The position numbers were made by a program, and so were the translations under genes. Positions 54,877-55,765 of a stretch of DNA of 55,765 nucleotides are shown here, piece by piece. The stretch is from the IMG/VR virus record IMGVR_UViG_3300008110_005672, positions 1 to 55,765 of that record; one strand, written 5' to 3'. Each line of letters starts with the position of its first letter. The stretch's first letter is position 1. The notes under the pieces were generated by a model. That model was not told where the DNA came from, made no database searches, and worked only from the letters and a program-made list of their open reading frames with translations. The stretch comes from a virus.

Positions 54877-55593
54877 TTAATTCTCTATTAATAATAAATC
54901 AAAGGCTGCGGTATATCTACCGTTGTTGGTTCTGCCTGATACTCGCACATCAATATCCGACTTTTCTGGAATGGGTGGCGGAAATGTAAATTCATAAAGA
55001 TACTGTCCACCGGCTCCACTGACTTCAAAGGTATGCTGTGTTCTAAAACTTTCTTCGCCAAAGTATCTCACAAACATATTGCCTGTGGCATCAGAAGTAC
55101 TCTGCGCTGAAGCAGTACCTTTGTAAAGATAACCAGTGTATCCAGCAGGTACTGTGTACACAGCCATCAGTGTCTGTCCTTTGGTAGCAGTGATACGAGC
55201 CACTGTGGTTGAATTTCGTTGTATGTCAATGTTGCCTACATTTGTAGTGCCGTCTGCTACGAACGCTCTAAACACTCGCTTGAACACCACAGTACCAGTG
55301 TTGTTGCTGGCTGCGGTCAGTGTGATAGATTCTTGTGTTTGATTGTAGTCAGCATCTAGCCCTATTACTGTGACGACCTTGTCAGCATCATCGGTACTGG
55401 CTCTATCTAGATTAACAACTCCTGCTGTGTCAAACGCTGACCAAGGATACACAGTGTCGTTGACGTCCCATACACTGCCTGTGCTGTTTGTGCTCATTGC
55501 TGGCACAGCACCAAACTTGTGTACAAAGGAATGATCAGTGATGTTGCCTTCGGCAACCATTTGATTAAAAGGATGTTGTTTGCGATTGGCCAT
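54877..55593 (-). CDS. probable virion structural protein
   Basis: 238 residues, beta-rich, Thr/Ser/Asn-rich, no Cys (NRKQHPFNQMVAEGNITDHS...; SITLTAASNNTGTVVFKRVF). Reminiscent of structural or tail proteins of T4-like marine phages (tail fibre or neck decoration). No enzymatic motif. Next to a partial virion-like gene. Confidence 0.65.
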   Translation of the reverse strand: MANRKQHPFNQMVAEGNITDHSFVHKFGAVPAMSTNSTGSVWDVNDTVYPWSAFDTAGVVNLDRASTDDADKVVTVIGLDADYNQTQESITLTAASNNTGTVVFKRVFRAFVADGTTNVGNIDIQRNSTTVARITATKGQTLMAVYTVPAGYTGYLYKGTASAQSTSDATGNMFVRYFGEESFRTQHTFEVSGAGGQYLYEFTFPPPIPEKSDIDVRVSGRTNNGRYTAAFDLLLIEN

Positions 55594-55595
55594 AT

Positions 55596-55765
55596 ATTAG
55601 AATCCGTTAGTGGCTGAGTTATGGAATATTCTACCCGTCCATGTGGATGTTTTGGTAATAGTAGGTGTAGAGTAACTCACAACCATTGTGCCAGGTCCAG
55701 TGTTATTACCGAACATGATCCTAATTGGATAATAGATATTTTGTGTTAGGCTGATAGTGCCACTT
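55596..55765 (-). CDS. partial gene, C-terminus of a probable adhesion/virion protein
   Basis: About 56 codons to the TAA; the start is outside the window. Reads ...YYPIRIMFGNNTGPG...WTGRIFHNSATNGF, a strand-rich end like that of PA14-type or virion beta-sandwich domains (PIRIxF). Direct neighbour of the 54877 gene. Confidence 0.6.

Overview
The window is a stretch of a large T4-like myovirus genome that infects a Gram-negative bacterium. Evidence for a virus: T4-type late promoters (TATAAATA and close variants) in front of many genes, a PAAR spike-tip protein, a beta-helix tail fibre, N-termini resembling T4 capsid-targeting sequences, tightly overlapping small genes, a tRNA cluster, and phage-style nrdA/nrdB/glutaredoxin. 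Evidence for a Gram-negative host: lipoproteins, a curli outer-membrane pore (CsgG), and TTGACA-N17-TATAAT promoters. The permuted two-piece tmRNA points (inference) to an alpha- or betaproteobacterial host. DNA is AT-rich and most genes are on the minus strand.

Layout. 1-1400: five tRNAs (Glu, Trp, Asn, Asp, Tyr), an unidentified structured RNA and three very small proteins. 1.5-9.5 kb: a plus-strand oxygenase-like gene, then minus-strand QueC-like, ClpP, a long run of small overlapping genes that includes a paralogous family (about 6.4-8.3 kb), and a metallophosphoesterase. 9.54-10.66 kb: a plus-strand island of five small, mostly membrane proteins (two are paralogous and holin-like). 10.66-18.87 kb: an envelope/adhesion block with a CHASE2-type nucleotidyl cyclase (frame broken), secreted and membrane proteins, a discoidin-curlin fusion, a FecR-domain protein, a curlin-repeat protein, CsgG and CsgF. 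18.9-22.2 kb: a putative capsid-targeted protein, heme oxygenase plus a ferredoxin-dependent bilin reductase, and ClpS. 22.2-25.7 kb: Hsp20, DnaK (frame broken), MazG-like, DEDD exonuclease, ribosomal protein bS21. 26-32.9 kb: membrane and surface lipoproteins, a SleB-type wall hydrolase, a structured leader, SGNH hydrolase, AhpD-like, class II aldolase, AhpC peroxiredoxin. 33.1-33.7 kb: permuted tmRNA behind a cold-shock gene. 33.9-43.3 kb: 2OG oxygenase, PAAR-peptidase, glutaredoxin, NrdB, NrdA, tail fibre, PD-(D/E)XK nuclease. 43.3-49.4 kb: probable head and internal proteins, including a nucleotidyltransferase and a ligase-like protein. 49.5-55.8 kb: lipase-like hydrolase, fatty-acid desaturase, HAD phosphatase, a putative packaged HExxH protease, secreted nuclease, a Cys-rich metallothionein-like peptide and virion proteins.

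How the genes work together (inference): tmRNA, ClpP, ClpS, DnaK, Hsp20 and bS21 form a protein quality-control and translation set. AhpC, AhpD-like and perhaps the bilin pathway deal with redox and heme. The curli/FecR/cyclase block would remodel the host surface. Three conserved genes (cyclase, DnaK, DUF454) each lack a middle segment and lose frame there, which looks more like collapsed assembly gaps than biology. No CRISPR array, insertion sequence or integrase was seen.
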